DNA from: Flexivirga endophytica
GTDB taxonomy: Bacteria; Actinomycetota; Actinomycetes; Actinomycetales; Dermatophilaceae
NCBI RefSeq assembly: GCF_014640635.1
Contig: NZ_BMHI01000001.1
Location: forward strand, 620,001 to 684,000
Reading direction: 5' to 3'
DNA length: 64,000 nt
Below are positions 40,139 through 48,683 of the stretch, piece after piece. Each line of letters opens with the position of its first letter. The stretch's first letter is position 1. Made by a program: the position numbers and the translations under genes. Below the pieces are notes generated by a model, which saw only the letters and a list, made by a program, of their open reading frames with translations, did no database searches and was not told the origin of the DNA.

Positions 40139-41668
40139 TCAGCGGTCATCGCCGGCCGCTGACGCGCTCAGCTCCAGACCCGGCTTCCGGCCACGACTAC
40201 CGCGCGCCAGCGTGGAGTGCTTGCGGCCGTACGCGAAGTAGACGACCAGGCCGATCACCAGCCACACCAGGAAACGAGCCCAGGTCTCGACGGCCAGGCT
40301 GGCCATCAGTGCGAAGCAGCAGAGTGCGGTGATGATCGGCAGCAGCGGCACCTGCGGGGTGCGGAACGGGCGCTCCATCTTGGGCTTCGTCCGGCGCAGC
40401 ACGGCCACCGCTATCGCCACGACGACGAACGCGAAAAGCGTTCCGATGCTGACCATCTCGGCCAACGTCGCCAGCTTGACCGTGGCCGCGATCACCGCCA
40501 CGACCACGGTCACACCAAGCGTCAGGTAGAACGGCGTCTTGAACTTGGGGTGCGCCTTGCCGACGCCCTCGGGCAGCAGTCCGTCACGCGACAGCGCGAA
40601 ACCGATCCGGCCCATCGCGACGATGTCGACCAGGATCACGGAGCTCAGGCCACAGACCGCGGCTAGTCCGATGAGGAAGCCGGCGATGCCGATGTGTGGT
40701 TTGAACGCCTCGGAGATCGGCGCGCCCTCGTCCAGGTTGGTGTATTTCACCATCCCGGTGATCACGAAACACACTGCGAGATAGAGGAACGTGCAGATGA
40801 CCAGCGTTCCGATCAGGCCGCGCGGCATGTCCTTGCCCGGGTTCTTGGTCTCCTCACCCAGGTTCGCCACCGCCTCGAAACCGCTGTAGGCGAAGAACAC
40901 CACGGCCGCGGCAACCAGGACGCCGGCGATGCCGAACGACGAAGGCTCGATGCCGGAGGCCCACTGCCACAGCGGCTGTTTCAACTCATCGCCGCTGCCG
41001 TGCGTCGGGACTGCCTTCGGGAAGAACGGCGTCAGGTTCGACGCCTTGAGGAAGAACAGCCCGGCAACGATCACGAAGAGACACACGGAGACCTTGATGA
41101 CGACCAGGGCGTTGGTGACCCACTTGGCCTCCTTGATGCCGACGGCCGCGACGATGCCCAGCACCAGCACGATGAAGACGGCGCCGAGATTGACCGTCGA
41201 GCCTTCGCCGAGGATGTGATCCCAGATGCCTCCATGCAGGCCGAGCGAACTCTGCAGATAGCCCGACCAACCACGCGCGACCACCGCCGCGCCGAGGCTG
41301 AACTCGAGCACCAGGTCCCACGCGATGATCCAGGCGAAGATCTCACCGATCGTCGTGTAGGCGTAGGTGTAGGAACTGCCCGCGGTCGGCACAGCCGCCG
41401 CCACCTCGGCGTAACACAGCGCCGCCATCATGGCGATGATCCCGGCGATCGCGAACGACACCACGATCGCCGGCCCTGCTTGGTTCTTGGCCTCGACACC
41501 GGTGAGCGTGAAGATGCCGGTGCCGATCACGATCCCGATGCCGAAACCCATCAGGTCCCTGGACGACAGACTCTTGGCGAGTCCTTCGCCGGAGCTCTCG
41601 GCCTCGTCATTCTGATGTATGACGGTGTCGACGTCTTTGGTGCGGACGAGCGTTCGCAGCATTCCCAT
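40139..41668 (-). CDS. APC-family amino acid permease (cationic amino acid transporter type)
   Basis: This inner-membrane transporter has about 12-14 helices over 509 residues. It opens with LMGFGIGIVIGTGIFTLTGV, the first-helix signature of the APC superfamily, and contains GFEAVANLGEETKNPGKDMP, typical of CAT/YfnA-type members. The substrate is probably a basic or other amino acid and cannot be specified. The ATG at 41668 was chosen because the open frame upstream runs through an interspersed repeat; an ATG at 41662 is an alternative. No good ribosome site is seen for either. Confidence 0.9.
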   Translation of the reverse strand: MGMLRTLVRTKDVDTVIHQNDEAESSGEGLAKSLSSRDLMGFGIGIVIGTGIFTLTGVEAKNQAGPAIVVSFAIAGIIAMMAALCYAEVAAAVPTAGSSYTYAYTTIGEIFAWIIAWDLVLEFSLGAAVVARGWSGYLQSSLGLHGGIWDHILGEGSTVNLGAVFIVLVLGIVAAVGIKEAKWVTNALVVIKVSVCLFVIVAGLFFLKASNLTPFFPKAVPTHGSGDELKQPLWQWASGIEPSSFGIAGVLVAAAVVFFAYSGFEAVANLGEETKNPGKDMPRGLIGTLVICTFLYLAVCFVITGMVKYTNLDEGAPISEAFKPHIGIAGFLIGLAAVCGLSSVILVDIVAMGRIGFALSRDGLLPEGVGKAHPKFKTPFYLTLGVTVVVAVIAATVKLATLAEMVSIGTLFAFVVVAIAVAVLRRTKPKMERPFRTPQVPLLPIITALCCFALMASLAVETWARFLVWLVIGLVVYFAYGRKHSTLARGSRGRKPGLELSASAAGDDR

Positions 41669-41724
41669 CGATTGACCGTATGTGGCCGTAGGTGATCTGT
41701 GAGGAAACTGAATGTGTGACTTTC

Positions 41725-41778
41725 GCGGGTCTCGGATCTCGATACGCAGGTCACCTCGCTTCGCTCCGGCACCCGCCA
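41725..41778. repeat. Interspersed actinobacterial repeat, copy 3
   Basis: The words GGGTCTCGGATCTCGATACGC and CGCTTCGCTCCGGCACCCG match the other copies. The element straddles the end of the alpha/beta hydrolase gene, whose last residues and stop codon it encodes. Confidence 0.65.
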
Positions 41779-42554
41779 GAGAGTCCTGTCGAGAAGCCGG
41801 TGATCGCATCGGCGAGGTCGGCCGGCGCTTCGAGGGGGATCAGGTGACCACTCCTCGGGACCACCAGGAAGTCGACGTCGGACAGGTAGGGCACCAGGTT
41901 GTCGCGGAGCACATGGGCCGGCTCGACCTGATCGTTCTCCCCGGCAACGACGAGTGCTGGGACATCGATCAGGCGCGTGTGCTCGGTGATGTCTTCGGCG
42001 ATGCCGTGTAGTGGCCACTCGGTCCGGGCGGCGTCGGCGCTGGCGCGCGAGTCGGCAACGACCTGGGCGCTGGCGGACTCGGGCAACCCGATCGCGGTGA
42101 GGACGTTGTCGCGTGCGCTCGCGACGGACGCGTCGGAGTCGTAGGCATGAGAGAGCGCTTCTCGGTACTCGGCAGTGACCTCTGCGGCAGGCTTCGCCGG
42201 CCCGGGCGCGACCAGGATCAGGCCCCGCAAACCTGTGGGCCGGATCGACGCGACCAGTTGCGCGACCTTGCCGCCCATGGAGTGTCCGATCAGGACGTAG
42301 TCGGCGATGCCCGCGTCGGCAATCGCGGCAAACGTGTCGGCTGCGAGCTGGTGCAGCGTGTAGGGGCCGGGCAGCGTCCTTGAACGACTCCATCCGCGAA
42401 GATCGAGAGTCAGGACGGCGCGATCCTCAAAGCGGCCGACCACGAGATCCCAGGTGCGAGCCGAGCCGCCCCAGTAGTGCAGGAACACCAGGGTTGGTCC
42501 GTCTCCCGGACGGTAGTCGTAAACGGGCAACAGCTGCTGTTGTGTCGTGCGCAT
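41751..42554 (-). CDS. Alpha/beta hydrolase
   Basis: This 267-residue cytoplasmic hydrolase has the oxyanion motif LHYWGGSARTW (about 25-35), the nucleophile elbow GHSMGG (Ser near residue 95), an acid in AGENDQVEP and the catalytic His in PRSGHLIPLE. The substrate is unknown. Its last residues (GGCRSEAR) and stop lie inside an interspersed repeat, so the original C-terminus has been replaced. It is divergent from the AraC regulator at 42648, 93 bases apart, which may control it. Confidence 0.9.
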   Translation of the reverse strand: MRTTQQQLLPVYDYRPGDGPTLVFLHYWGGSARTWDLVVGRFEDRAVLTLDLRGWSRSRTLPGPYTLHQLAADTFAAIADAGIADYVLIGHSMGGKVAQLVASIRPTGLRGLILVAPGPAKPAAEVTAEYREALSHAYDSDASVASARDNVLTAIGLPESASAQVVADSRASADAARTEWPLHGIAEDITEHTRLIDVPALVVAGENDQVEPAHVLRDNLVPYLSDVDFLVVPRSGHLIPLEAPADLADAITGFSTGLSGGCRSEAR

Positions 42555-42647
42555 GGGAACTCCTGGATCAAGCGGATCTGAGGTGAATCTGACCCACCCA
42601 TTGAACTTGCGCGATGTCTATGGCGCATCAGCACAACTGGGCACGCG

Positions 42648-43493
42648 ATGGTGGAAACTGGACACATGACAGCGGTCCGGCAGATGACCTACCAACCCGT
42701 CGGGCGCGGTGCCGGCACCGTCGAGACGCTCACCTTCGGCCACCTGCGGGAGCTGAACGACGGCGGCACGCAGCGCGCCGACTTCCACGTCCTCGCGATG
42801 GTCGACTCTGGGCAGGGGTCGGTCACGGTGGACTTCGCCGAGCACCCGCTTCGGAAGCGGACTGTGGTGTGGGTTCCCCCTGGCGCGGTGCACCGGTGGG
42901 ATGACCTCGCCGGCGTCGCAGGGCACGTCGTGCTGTTCGTTGCGACCGCGCCAGTCACCCGGGCCACCCGGGAGTTCGTGGCGTCACCGGACCGGGCCGC
43001 GCGGTGGAGCATTCCCGACGCCGACTGGCCGTTCGTCGACGCCGCGCGTAACCATCTACTACTCGAGGTCTCCGCTGCTCCGGGGGACCCATCGCTCGAG
43101 CTACGCGAGATCCTGCTCTCCGCGCTCATCGCCCGACTGCGCCCACCGCAGGGCCAAGAGGTGGCGGTCAATCCGACGTTCCGTCGCTTCCGATCGAGTG
43201 TCGAAACAAACTTTCGCGAGCACCACGACGCCGGCTACTACGCAAGGACTCTCGGTTACGCGCCGCGCACCCTCTCCAGGGCGGTGAAGCACGCCACTGG
43301 CCGGACCGCGAAGGCGTTCATCGTCGAGCGGATCGTCCTGGAAGCCAAACGGCTCCTCGCGCACGACCGGCTCACCGCCGCCAGCTGCGCCGCCCGGCTC
43401 GGGTTCCCTGATGCCTCCAACTTCTCGGTGTTCTTCAAGCAGGCGACTGGGATGCGTCCGGGGGCCTGGCAGGCGACGGTTTCCGGCACGTGA
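42648..43493 (+). CDS. AraC family transcriptional regulator
   Basis: The 281 residues begin with a cupin-like sensing domain (DFHVLAMVDSGQGSVTVDF and TVVWVPPGAVHRWDD). They end in a double helix-turn-helix of AraC type (about 185-275): YYARTLGYAPRTLSRAVKHATG and CAARLGFPDASNFSVFFKQA, with the TGMRPGAW closing motif. The likely target is the divergent hydrolase or the nearby permease. The start could instead be ATG 42666, as the first codons look poorly conserved. Confidence 0.92.
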   Translation: MVETGHMTAVRQMTYQPVGRGAGTVETLTFGHLRELNDGGTQRADFHVLAMVDSGQGSVTVDFAEHPLRKRTVVWVPPGAVHRWDDLAGVAGHVVLFVATAPVTRATREFVASPDRAARWSIPDADWPFVDAARNHLLLEVSAAPGDPSLELREILLSALIARLRPPQGQEVAVNPTFRRFRSSVETNFREHHDAGYYARTLGYAPRTLSRAVKHATGRTAKAFIVERIVLEAKRLLAHDRLTAASCAARLGFPDASNFSVFFKQATGMRPGAWQATVSGT

Positions 43494-43507
43494 GACCGCG
43501 CAATCGC

Positions 43508-43556
43508 ATGTGGCGCGGGACCTCGAGGCGCTCGCTCCTCCGCCACCTCGCGTGCG
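43508..43556. repeat. Interspersed repeat fragment, copy 4
   Basis: GGGACCTCGAGGCGCTCGC followed by TCCTCCGCCACCTCG resembles the other copies but is shorter and more diverged. It lies just after the AraC stop and directly before a terminator hairpin. Confidence 0.45.
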
Positions 43557-43558
43557 TC

Positions 43559-43590
43559 GGCCCTGGTCGTGGCTGTGCGCGACCAGGGCC
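43559..43590. terminator. Bidirectional hairpin terminator
   Basis: A perfect 11-bp inverted repeat GGCCCTGGTCG / CGACCAGGGCC with a 10-base loop lies between the convergent AraC gene and the secreted protein gene at 43617. There is no strong T tract, as is common in high-GC actinobacteria. Confidence 0.75.
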
Positions 43591-43616
43591 GTGGGAGGGG
43601 GGTGTCGTGAGATCGG

Positions 43617-44432
43617 TCAGGGCGCGAGGACGAAGCCGCACTGGCCGATGACGTTGCGACCGACGGTGCTGAAGGGATAGCTCGGGTCGGGTATGCCGTC
43701 ATCCGCGTCGCCGATCTGCGGCGCCGGGACCATGTTGGTGCAGATCAGGTTCTTCCCGATCGTGTCGTGGACGATCTCGTTGCCATCCGGATCGCCGAGC
43801 ATGATGTCGGACAACGAGACATTGCCGTCGATCGTGCTGCGGATGACTCCGAACCACGTCGTGGACAACCCACTCACGGTGAGGTTGCCGTGGATGGTGT
43901 CGTCCTTGACTGAAAACGGAATGAAGCCAGGGAAATCGAAGCCCGCGCCGCCGCCGACGGAAGTGACGTTTCCGTTGACGGTGAGTCCGTCGAGTGCCGC
44001 GTTGAAGACGTGATCGAAGGAGGCGTTGCCCATGATGGTGATGCTGGACTGCTGGCCGGCATACGGGCCGTTGCCGTCCGGTCCGCCGGTCGTGCAGCCG
44101 CCGTGCGCTGCGGTGCAACCGAGACCGGTCGTCGAGCCGGGATAGCCGACCACGTTGCGGCCGACCGTGATGGTGGACGGTGCACTGTCCGCATCGAGTC
44201 GTGCACCGCTGAGCACGTTGAGGTTGCCGGTGATCGTGACTGTTGCGTTTGCCGGCACGGAGCAATCGCCGGCGATGGTGACCGAGGAGTACGTACCGGA
44301 AGCGATCTCGCCTCCGGTGCAGGTCAGTGCCGCAGCCCCGGAGGGAGCTGCCGCGGCCGTGCCCGCGGGGAGCATCAGTGCCCCCGCTGCGGCCAGAGAC
44401 ATCGCTGCCCCGAACCGCGCGTTTCTCTTCAT
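43617..44432 (-). CDS. Secreted protein with beta-helix-like repeats
   Basis: This 271-residue protein starts with a Sec signal peptide (MKRNARFGAAMSLAAAGALM, cleavage near GTAAAAP). The mature part is made of short strand-turn units: VTIAGDCSVPANATVTITGN, NVLSGARL, SITIMGNASFDHV, GLTVNGNVTSV, DDTIHGNLTVSG, STIDGNVSLSD. The spacing of TI/G-N words suggests a right-handed beta-helix. Cysteines near CTGG, GDC, GLGC, GGC and ICTN may form disulfides. The start was placed at 44432 since AGGAAGG precedes it; the frame upstream is open but low in similarity. Function unknown; perhaps an adhesin-like surface protein. Confidence 0.82.
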   Translation of the reverse strand: MKRNARFGAAMSLAAAGALMLPAGTAAAAPSGAAALTCTGGEIASGTYSSVTIAGDCSVPANATVTITGNLNVLSGARLDADSAPSTITVGRNVVGYPGSTTGLGCTAAHGGCTTGGPDGNGPYAGQQSSITIMGNASFDHVFNAALDGLTVNGNVTSVGGGAGFDFPGFIPFSVKDDTIHGNLTVSGLSTTWFGVIRSTIDGNVSLSDIMLGDPDGNEIVHDTIGKNLICTNMVPAPQIGDADDGIPDPSYPFSTVGRNVIGQCGFVLAP

Positions 44433-44908
44433 GATGGATTCCTTCCTCGACGCAACCGGGGTTTCCGATCGACGACTCGGTATACACCTGCACTGGTGAG
44501 ATGCAGCGGATAATTGCGCGTGGGTATGACGGGGCGGGACCTCGAGACGACTCGCCCTAGGGGGCTCGCCTCCTCGGCCACCGCTGTTGGGGCCTCGGGT
44601 CTCGATACGCGCTTCCCCCGGCTTCGCTCCTCCAGCGCTACCCGACCAGCGAGGCTGCGCTGCGGGACCTCGAGACGGCTCGGATCTCGATATGCTCCCT
44701 CGTTCCTCGGTCGCTACTCGATCCGCATGGGTGGCTCCACGGTGAACGGTCGGTGTGCGCGGTGAGTGGTCCGGCCGTCTCGCGAGGTGACCAATTTCGA
44801 AGTCGAAGGTCTCATTCGCCACCGGCGGGCCGCGTTTTGTGCGAAATTCGGCTGTCGACAACCCTCCGGGCTGCCGGCGCAGGAGCCAGAGCACCGAGGA
44901 GCCGATTG
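44433..44908. other. Divergent intergenic region carrying repeats
   Basis: This 476-base region separates the secreted protein gene from the amino acid permease gene. It holds a repeat array at 44535-44722 and presumably both promoters. No gene is supported; a long open frame on the minus strand across it is a GC-bias artefact. Confidence 0.55.
44535..44722. repeat. Interspersed actinobacterial repeat, double copy 5
   Basis: The segment contains GGGACCTCGAGACGACTCGC, GGGTCTCGATACGCGCTTC, GGCTTCGCTCCTCCAGCGC, TACCCGACCAGCGAGGCTGC, then again GGGACCTCGAGACGGCTCGG, ATCTCGATATGC and GGTCGCTACTCGATC. These are at least two tandem variants of the element found elsewhere in the window. Confidence 0.65.
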
Positions 44909-46324
44909 ATGGAAGAACGAGCAGTACACAGCCCGAAGAAGTTGCGGCCACGGCACATCACGATGATCACGCTGGGCGGGATCATCGGCTCGAGCCTGTT
45001 CGTCGGCTCGTCCAGCATCGTCCACTCGGTCGGTCCGGCGGCGGTGCTGTCCTACCTGGCCGGCGGGCTGCTGGTCTACCTCGCGATGCTGATGCTCGGT
45101 GAGATGGCTGCGGCCAGGCCCGAGATCGGGTCGTTCATGGAGTACGCCCGCGTGGGTATGGGGGACTGGGCGGCATACCTCGTCGGCTGGCTCTACTGGT
45201 ACTTCTGGGTCGGCGTGCTCGCCTACGAGGCGGTCATCGGCGGCCACACGCTCAACGGCTGGCTCGACTGGCTGCCGTCCTGGCTGTGGTCGTTGCTGCT
45301 GCTCGCGGTCTTCGTGGTGAGCAACCTGATCTCGGTGCGGTCGTTCGGCGAGGCGGAGTTCTGGCTGGCCAGCATCAAGGTCATCGCGATCGTGGTGTTC
45401 CTCGTCGTCGGCACGCTCTTCGTGCTCGGGCTGTGGCCGGACGGCGACTTCGTCGTGCAAAACCTCTGGCAACAGGGCGGATTCGCGCCGAAGGGGATCG
45501 GCGCCATACTCACCGGTGTTGCGCTGGTGATCTTCTCCTACTTCGGCACCGAGATCGCAGTCATGGCGTCGGCCGAGTCCGAGGACCCGGCCAAGGGCGT
45601 CAAACTCGCCACCGTCACGGTCATCTGGCGGGTGCTGCTCTTCTTCGTCGGGTCGATCCTGATCATCACCATGGCGATCCCGTGGGACCAGCTGCCGGAA
45701 GCAACCGGCGTCGCGAACGCGCCGTTCACCGTGCTGTTCGAGAAGTTCAACATCCCGGCCGCCTCGAACATCATGGAGCTGGTCATCTTCTCGGCGGTGC
45801 TGTCGGTGCTCAACTCCGGCCTCTACTCCGCCTCGCGCATGTTCGCCGCGCTCGCGGACAAGGGTCTCGCGCCGAGGGCGGTCAGCCACCGGGCGCGCAA
45901 CGGCGTGCCGGTCGTGGCGGTCTTCGCGTCCACTATCGGCGGTGTCATCGCCGCAATCGCCAACTTCGTCGCACCCGACTCCGGCATCTTCGACTTCATC
46001 ATGAACTCCGCCGGACTGGTCGCGCTCTTCGTCTATGTCTTCATCGCCCTCACCCAGATGCGGTTGCGGCAGAAGATGACCCCGGACGAGGTCGCCGGCC
46101 TGGGCGTCAAGGTCCGCTTCTCCCCGTGGCTCAACATCTTCCTGATCGCGGGCGTGCTGGTCGTCGTGGTGATCATGTTGACCACCGACACCGGCCGGAC
46201 GCAGGTCTGGACGAGCCTGGTCGCGACCGGGGTGCTGGTGCTCTTCTGGCCGTTGGTGCGGCGCAAGCTGCAGCGGATGCGGGTGGCCGAGAAGCAGCGG
46301 GAAATGGTGTCGGCTGCCGAGTGA
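44909..46324 (+). CDS. APC-family amino acid permease (GABA/aromatic permease type)
   Basis: The 471-residue inner-membrane protein has about 12 helices. It begins RHITMITLGGIIGSSLFVGS, the signature of the AAT subfamily (GabP, AnsP, AroP-like), and includes ILTGVALVIFSYFGTEIAVM and SGLYSASRMFAALADKGLAPRA in two shorter recognisable parts (SASRMFAALA, KGLAPRA). The ATG at 44909 has AGGAG 7 bases upstream. It probably imports a neutral amino acid or GABA. It is separate from the CAT-type permease at 40139. Confidence 0.92.
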   Translation: MEERAVHSPKKLRPRHITMITLGGIIGSSLFVGSSSIVHSVGPAAVLSYLAGGLLVYLAMLMLGEMAAARPEIGSFMEYARVGMGDWAAYLVGWLYWYFWVGVLAYEAVIGGHTLNGWLDWLPSWLWSLLLLAVFVVSNLISVRSFGEAEFWLASIKVIAIVVFLVVGTLFVLGLWPDGDFVVQNLWQQGGFAPKGIGAILTGVALVIFSYFGTEIAVMASAESEDPAKGVKLATVTVIWRVLLFFVGSILIITMAIPWDQLPEATGVANAPFTVLFEKFNIPAASNIMELVIFSAVLSVLNSGLYSASRMFAALADKGLAPRAVSHRARNGVPVVAVFASTIGGVIAAIANFVAPDSGIFDFIMNSAGLVALFVYVFIALTQMRLRQKMTPDEVAGLGVKVRFSPWLNIFLIAGVLVVVVIMLTTDTGRTQVWTSLVATGVLVLFWPLVRRKLQRMRVAEKQREMVSAAE

Positions 46325-46372
46325 GCCGTCCGCTCCCGGCATGCCACGGCACGGCTGTGCGACCCTGGGCGC

Positions 46373-46849
46373 ATGCGCGTCGTCTCGTGGATCCTGATGA
46401 TCGCCCCGGTGATCCTGGCCCTCGGGTTCGTCCGGTTGGTGCTGCGCAGCAACCGCAACGCTCCCGCGACGGGCAGTGCCGGATACGACGTCGCCACCGG
46501 GACAGGAGTTTGGTTCGCGCAGGTGCGGGCACCCGGTTCGCGCATCACCACATTGCACAGCATGGCCAGCAACTGGGGCCAACTGCGCGTGTATGGCGGA
46601 CAGGTCTCCTTCGTCCCGGACGGCAGCCAGGCGCCGGCGTGGACGATCCCCGCGAACCAGATGCGGGTGCAACGTCCCTCGGGTATGGCGACGTCCTTCC
46701 GTGCCGAGCTGCCGCAGCTGGGCGAGGTCACCATCGAGCCGAGCACGAACAAGATGGCCCGTTGGCGGTCCGCCGGGTCGTGGGCGGGGTCGAACTACCG
46801 CACCACCCAGGACGTCGTGACGATCCTGCAGGGTTGGGGAGCGCACTGA
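46373..46849 (+). CDS. Hypothetical single-pass membrane protein
   Basis: The 158 residues begin with one membrane helix (VVSWILMIAPVILALGFVRLV) after a very short cytoplasmic start. The remainder is a soluble domain with RVYGGQVSFVPDGSQAPAW and FRAELPQLGEVTIEPS, which reads like a small beta-rich (PH-like) domain. It lies 48 bases after the permease and might be co-transcribed with it. Function unknown. Confidence 0.75.
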   Translation: MRVVSWILMIAPVILALGFVRLVLRSNRNAPATGSAGYDVATGTGVWFAQVRAPGSRITTLHSMASNWGQLRVYGGQVSFVPDGSQAPAWTIPANQMRVQRPSGMATSFRAELPQLGEVTIEPSTNKMARWRSAGSWAGSNYRTTQDVVTILQGWGAH

Positions 46850-46859
46850 CGGGTCTGGG

Positions 46860-47660
46860 TCATTCCGCTGCTGCTCGGGCCCGCTCGATCCAGTCGTCGA
46901 GGAGACCGACGAGCGCCCTCGGGCGCTCGTGCAGCAGAGCATGCCCGGCCCCGTCGATGACGGTCATGGTGGCGCGCGGGTAGACGTCGAGCAATCGCAT
47001 GGCGTCATCGAATCCGACTGTGGTGTCGTGCAATCCAGCCGCAACCAGGGTAGGCCGGGAGAACGTCGCGTGCCCCATGTCGATCGTCCACCCGGTGAAG
47101 ATCTCGGTGAGCGCGGTGTAGTCGACCAGGGACATTCCGGGTGCCGCGTAGTCGCGGAACACGCGCGCCGTCGCCGGCGTGCGTACGACGAAATACTCGT
47201 CGTATGTCGCCTGCAGCTCGGCGTCGAGTTCGTCGTATGCCGCGTCCTCCTGGATCACCACTTCGGGAGCCGGCACCTGCCCGACGCTCTCGGGCAGCGG
47301 GCAGATCAGCGCCAGCCCGGCGACCAGCCGCGGGTGCTGCGCGGCCAGCCCGCGCGCGAGGTAGGCGCCATACGAATGACCCAGCACGAGCGCGGGACCG
47401 GACACGGTGCGCTCAAGGAATTTCGCGAGCACGGCGACCACATCGTTGTTGCTCGTCAGTCCGGTGGCCGTGGACGCGCCCATCGCCGGCAGGTCCGGGT
47501 AGATGCGGCGGCAGCCGTCCTCCGGCAGGATCGGCTCGAGGGCGGCTTCGAGCTCGCGGTGATCCACCCCGACGCCGTGCAGCGCGACCAACGGCGGCCC
47601 CTCGCCGTGCTCCACGTAATGGATCACGACATCGTCGATCCGGCATTCCATCTTCTCCAC
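46860..47660 (-). CDS. Alpha/beta hydrolase
   Basis: This 266-residue hydrolase has the oxyanion-hole word ALHGVGVDHRELE, the nucleophile elbow LGHSYGAYLARG (Ser near residue 95), an acidic residue in DTTVGFDDAMR and the His in DGAGHALLHERP. The family is certain but the substrate is unknown. It is convergent with the membrane protein gene, 10 bases away. Confidence 0.9.
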   Translation of the reverse strand: MEKMECRIDDVVIHYVEHGEGPPLVALHGVGVDHRELEAALEPILPEDGCRRIYPDLPAMGASTATGLTSNNDVVAVLAKFLERTVSGPALVLGHSYGAYLARGLAAQHPRLVAGLALICPLPESVGQVPAPEVVIQEDAAYDELDAELQATYDEYFVVRTPATARVFRDYAAPGMSLVDYTALTEIFTGWTIDMGHATFSRPTLVAAGLHDTTVGFDDAMRLLDVYPRATMTVIDGAGHALLHERPRALVGLLDDWIERARAAAE

Positions 47661-47763
47661 GCTACAGTCGACCCAGCGTCGCGTGTCGGTGGCAGACCGT
47701 GTCAGGCATGGAGGCGCCGAACCGAAGGAGCACGTCGTATGACGTCACACCCTTCGTCCTCGC

Positions 47764-48213
47764 GTGACTGACCGCGAGACGACCAGGCTGATCGCCTGGG
47801 CACACGAGATGCGCCGCACGCACGCGGCGTTGCGCAAGGCACTGCAGGTCGCTCGGGAGACCGGTGACCAGCACCGGGATCTGCTGCTCCACTGCCGTGG
47901 TTTCTGCACCGCGCTGGACCGGCACCACCGCGGTGAGGAGGTGACACTCTTTCCGGCGCTCGAGGCAGCGCACCCCGAGCTCGCTCCGGTGCTCCGCAGG
48001 CTGGTCGAGGACCACGCGCTGATCGCGAAGTTGTTGGAATCATTGGAGATTGCACTCGACGATGCGGCGACCGGAGACGAGCTGGGAAGTCATCTCGACG
48101 GCATCGGCGCGATCATGGAGAGTCACTTCCGCTATGAGGAGCGGCAGCTGCTCGACATACTGACCACGCTCGAGCTGCAGGCCGACGTCGCCGATGTGTT
48201 CGGACCGCTCTAA
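47764..48213 (+). CDS. Hemerythrin HHE-domain protein
   Basis: This 149-residue four-helix protein has the histidine/glutamate pattern of the hemerythrin-like domain: AHEMRRTHAAL, LLHCRGFCTALDRHHRGEEVTLF, LVEDHALIAKLLESL and SHFRYEERQLLDIL. These supply the di-iron ligands that bind oxygen or related species. The GTG start follows the divergent hydrolase by about 100 bases. Such proteins are commonly annotated as cation-binding; the physiological role is unknown. Confidence 0.9.
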   Translation: MTDRETTRLIAWAHEMRRTHAALRKALQVARETGDQHRDLLLHCRGFCTALDRHHRGEEVTLFPALEAAHPELAPVLRRLVEDHALIAKLLESLEIALDDAATGDELGSHLDGIGAIMESHFRYEERQLLDILTTLELQADVADVFGPL

Positions 48214-48668
48214 TTGAGCTTCCGCCACGGCAGGATCGCCCACAGCGCGATGAACGCCACGGCGGTGACGACGGCAACGGTGTAGCCGGCCGCCTGCCCG
48301 GCGACGACACCGAAGACGAACATCACGGTCAGCACGATGGTGATTGCGAGCATCGCCAGACCTGCCTTGGCGAGCCGGTCGCCGAACGTGACCACGACCT
48401 CCTTCTGGTGCCGGCCGAAGAGCCAACGGTGCGCGCTCACCGGAGCGACCAGCAGGATGACCGCCAACACCGCACACGACACCGCGGCGAGGTATTGCCC
48501 GGTCTGCCAGTCACTGAGGTTCGTGAAGCGCTGCTGGAAGGGCAGTGTCAGCAGGAAGCCGGCCAGCACCTGTATGCCGGTCTGGGTCACGCGCAGCTCC
48601 TGTAGCAACTCCACCCAGTTGCGATCGGCGCGTTCGGCCGGCGTCTCGTCTCGGTCCACGGTGTCCAT
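48210..48668 (-). CDS. DUF6328 family membrane protein
   Basis: The 152 residues have four membrane helices: TGIQVLAGFLLTLPFQQRF, YLAAVSCAVLAVILLVAPV, LAMLAITIVLTVMFVFGVVA and VAVVTAVAFIALWAILPW. The opening ELLQELRVTQTGIQVLAGFL is characteristic of the DUF6328 family of actinobacteria. Function is unknown. It overlaps the stop of the convergent hemerythrin gene by 4 bases. Confidence 0.88.
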   Translation of the reverse strand: MDTVDRDETPAERADRNWVELLQELRVTQTGIQVLAGFLLTLPFQQRFTNLSDWQTGQYLAAVSCAVLAVILLVAPVSAHRWLFGRHQKEVVVTFGDRLAKAGLAMLAITIVLTVMFVFGVVAGQAAGYTVAVVTAVAFIALWAILPWRKLN

Positions 48669-48683
48669 GCGTCACCGTAACGT

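Noticed and set aside
44714-46942. A 742-codon open frame on the minus strand
   Set aside because: It is antisense to the amino acid permease and the following membrane protein, and its product is a low-complexity Arg/Asp/His-rich string, the usual by-product of high third-position GC.
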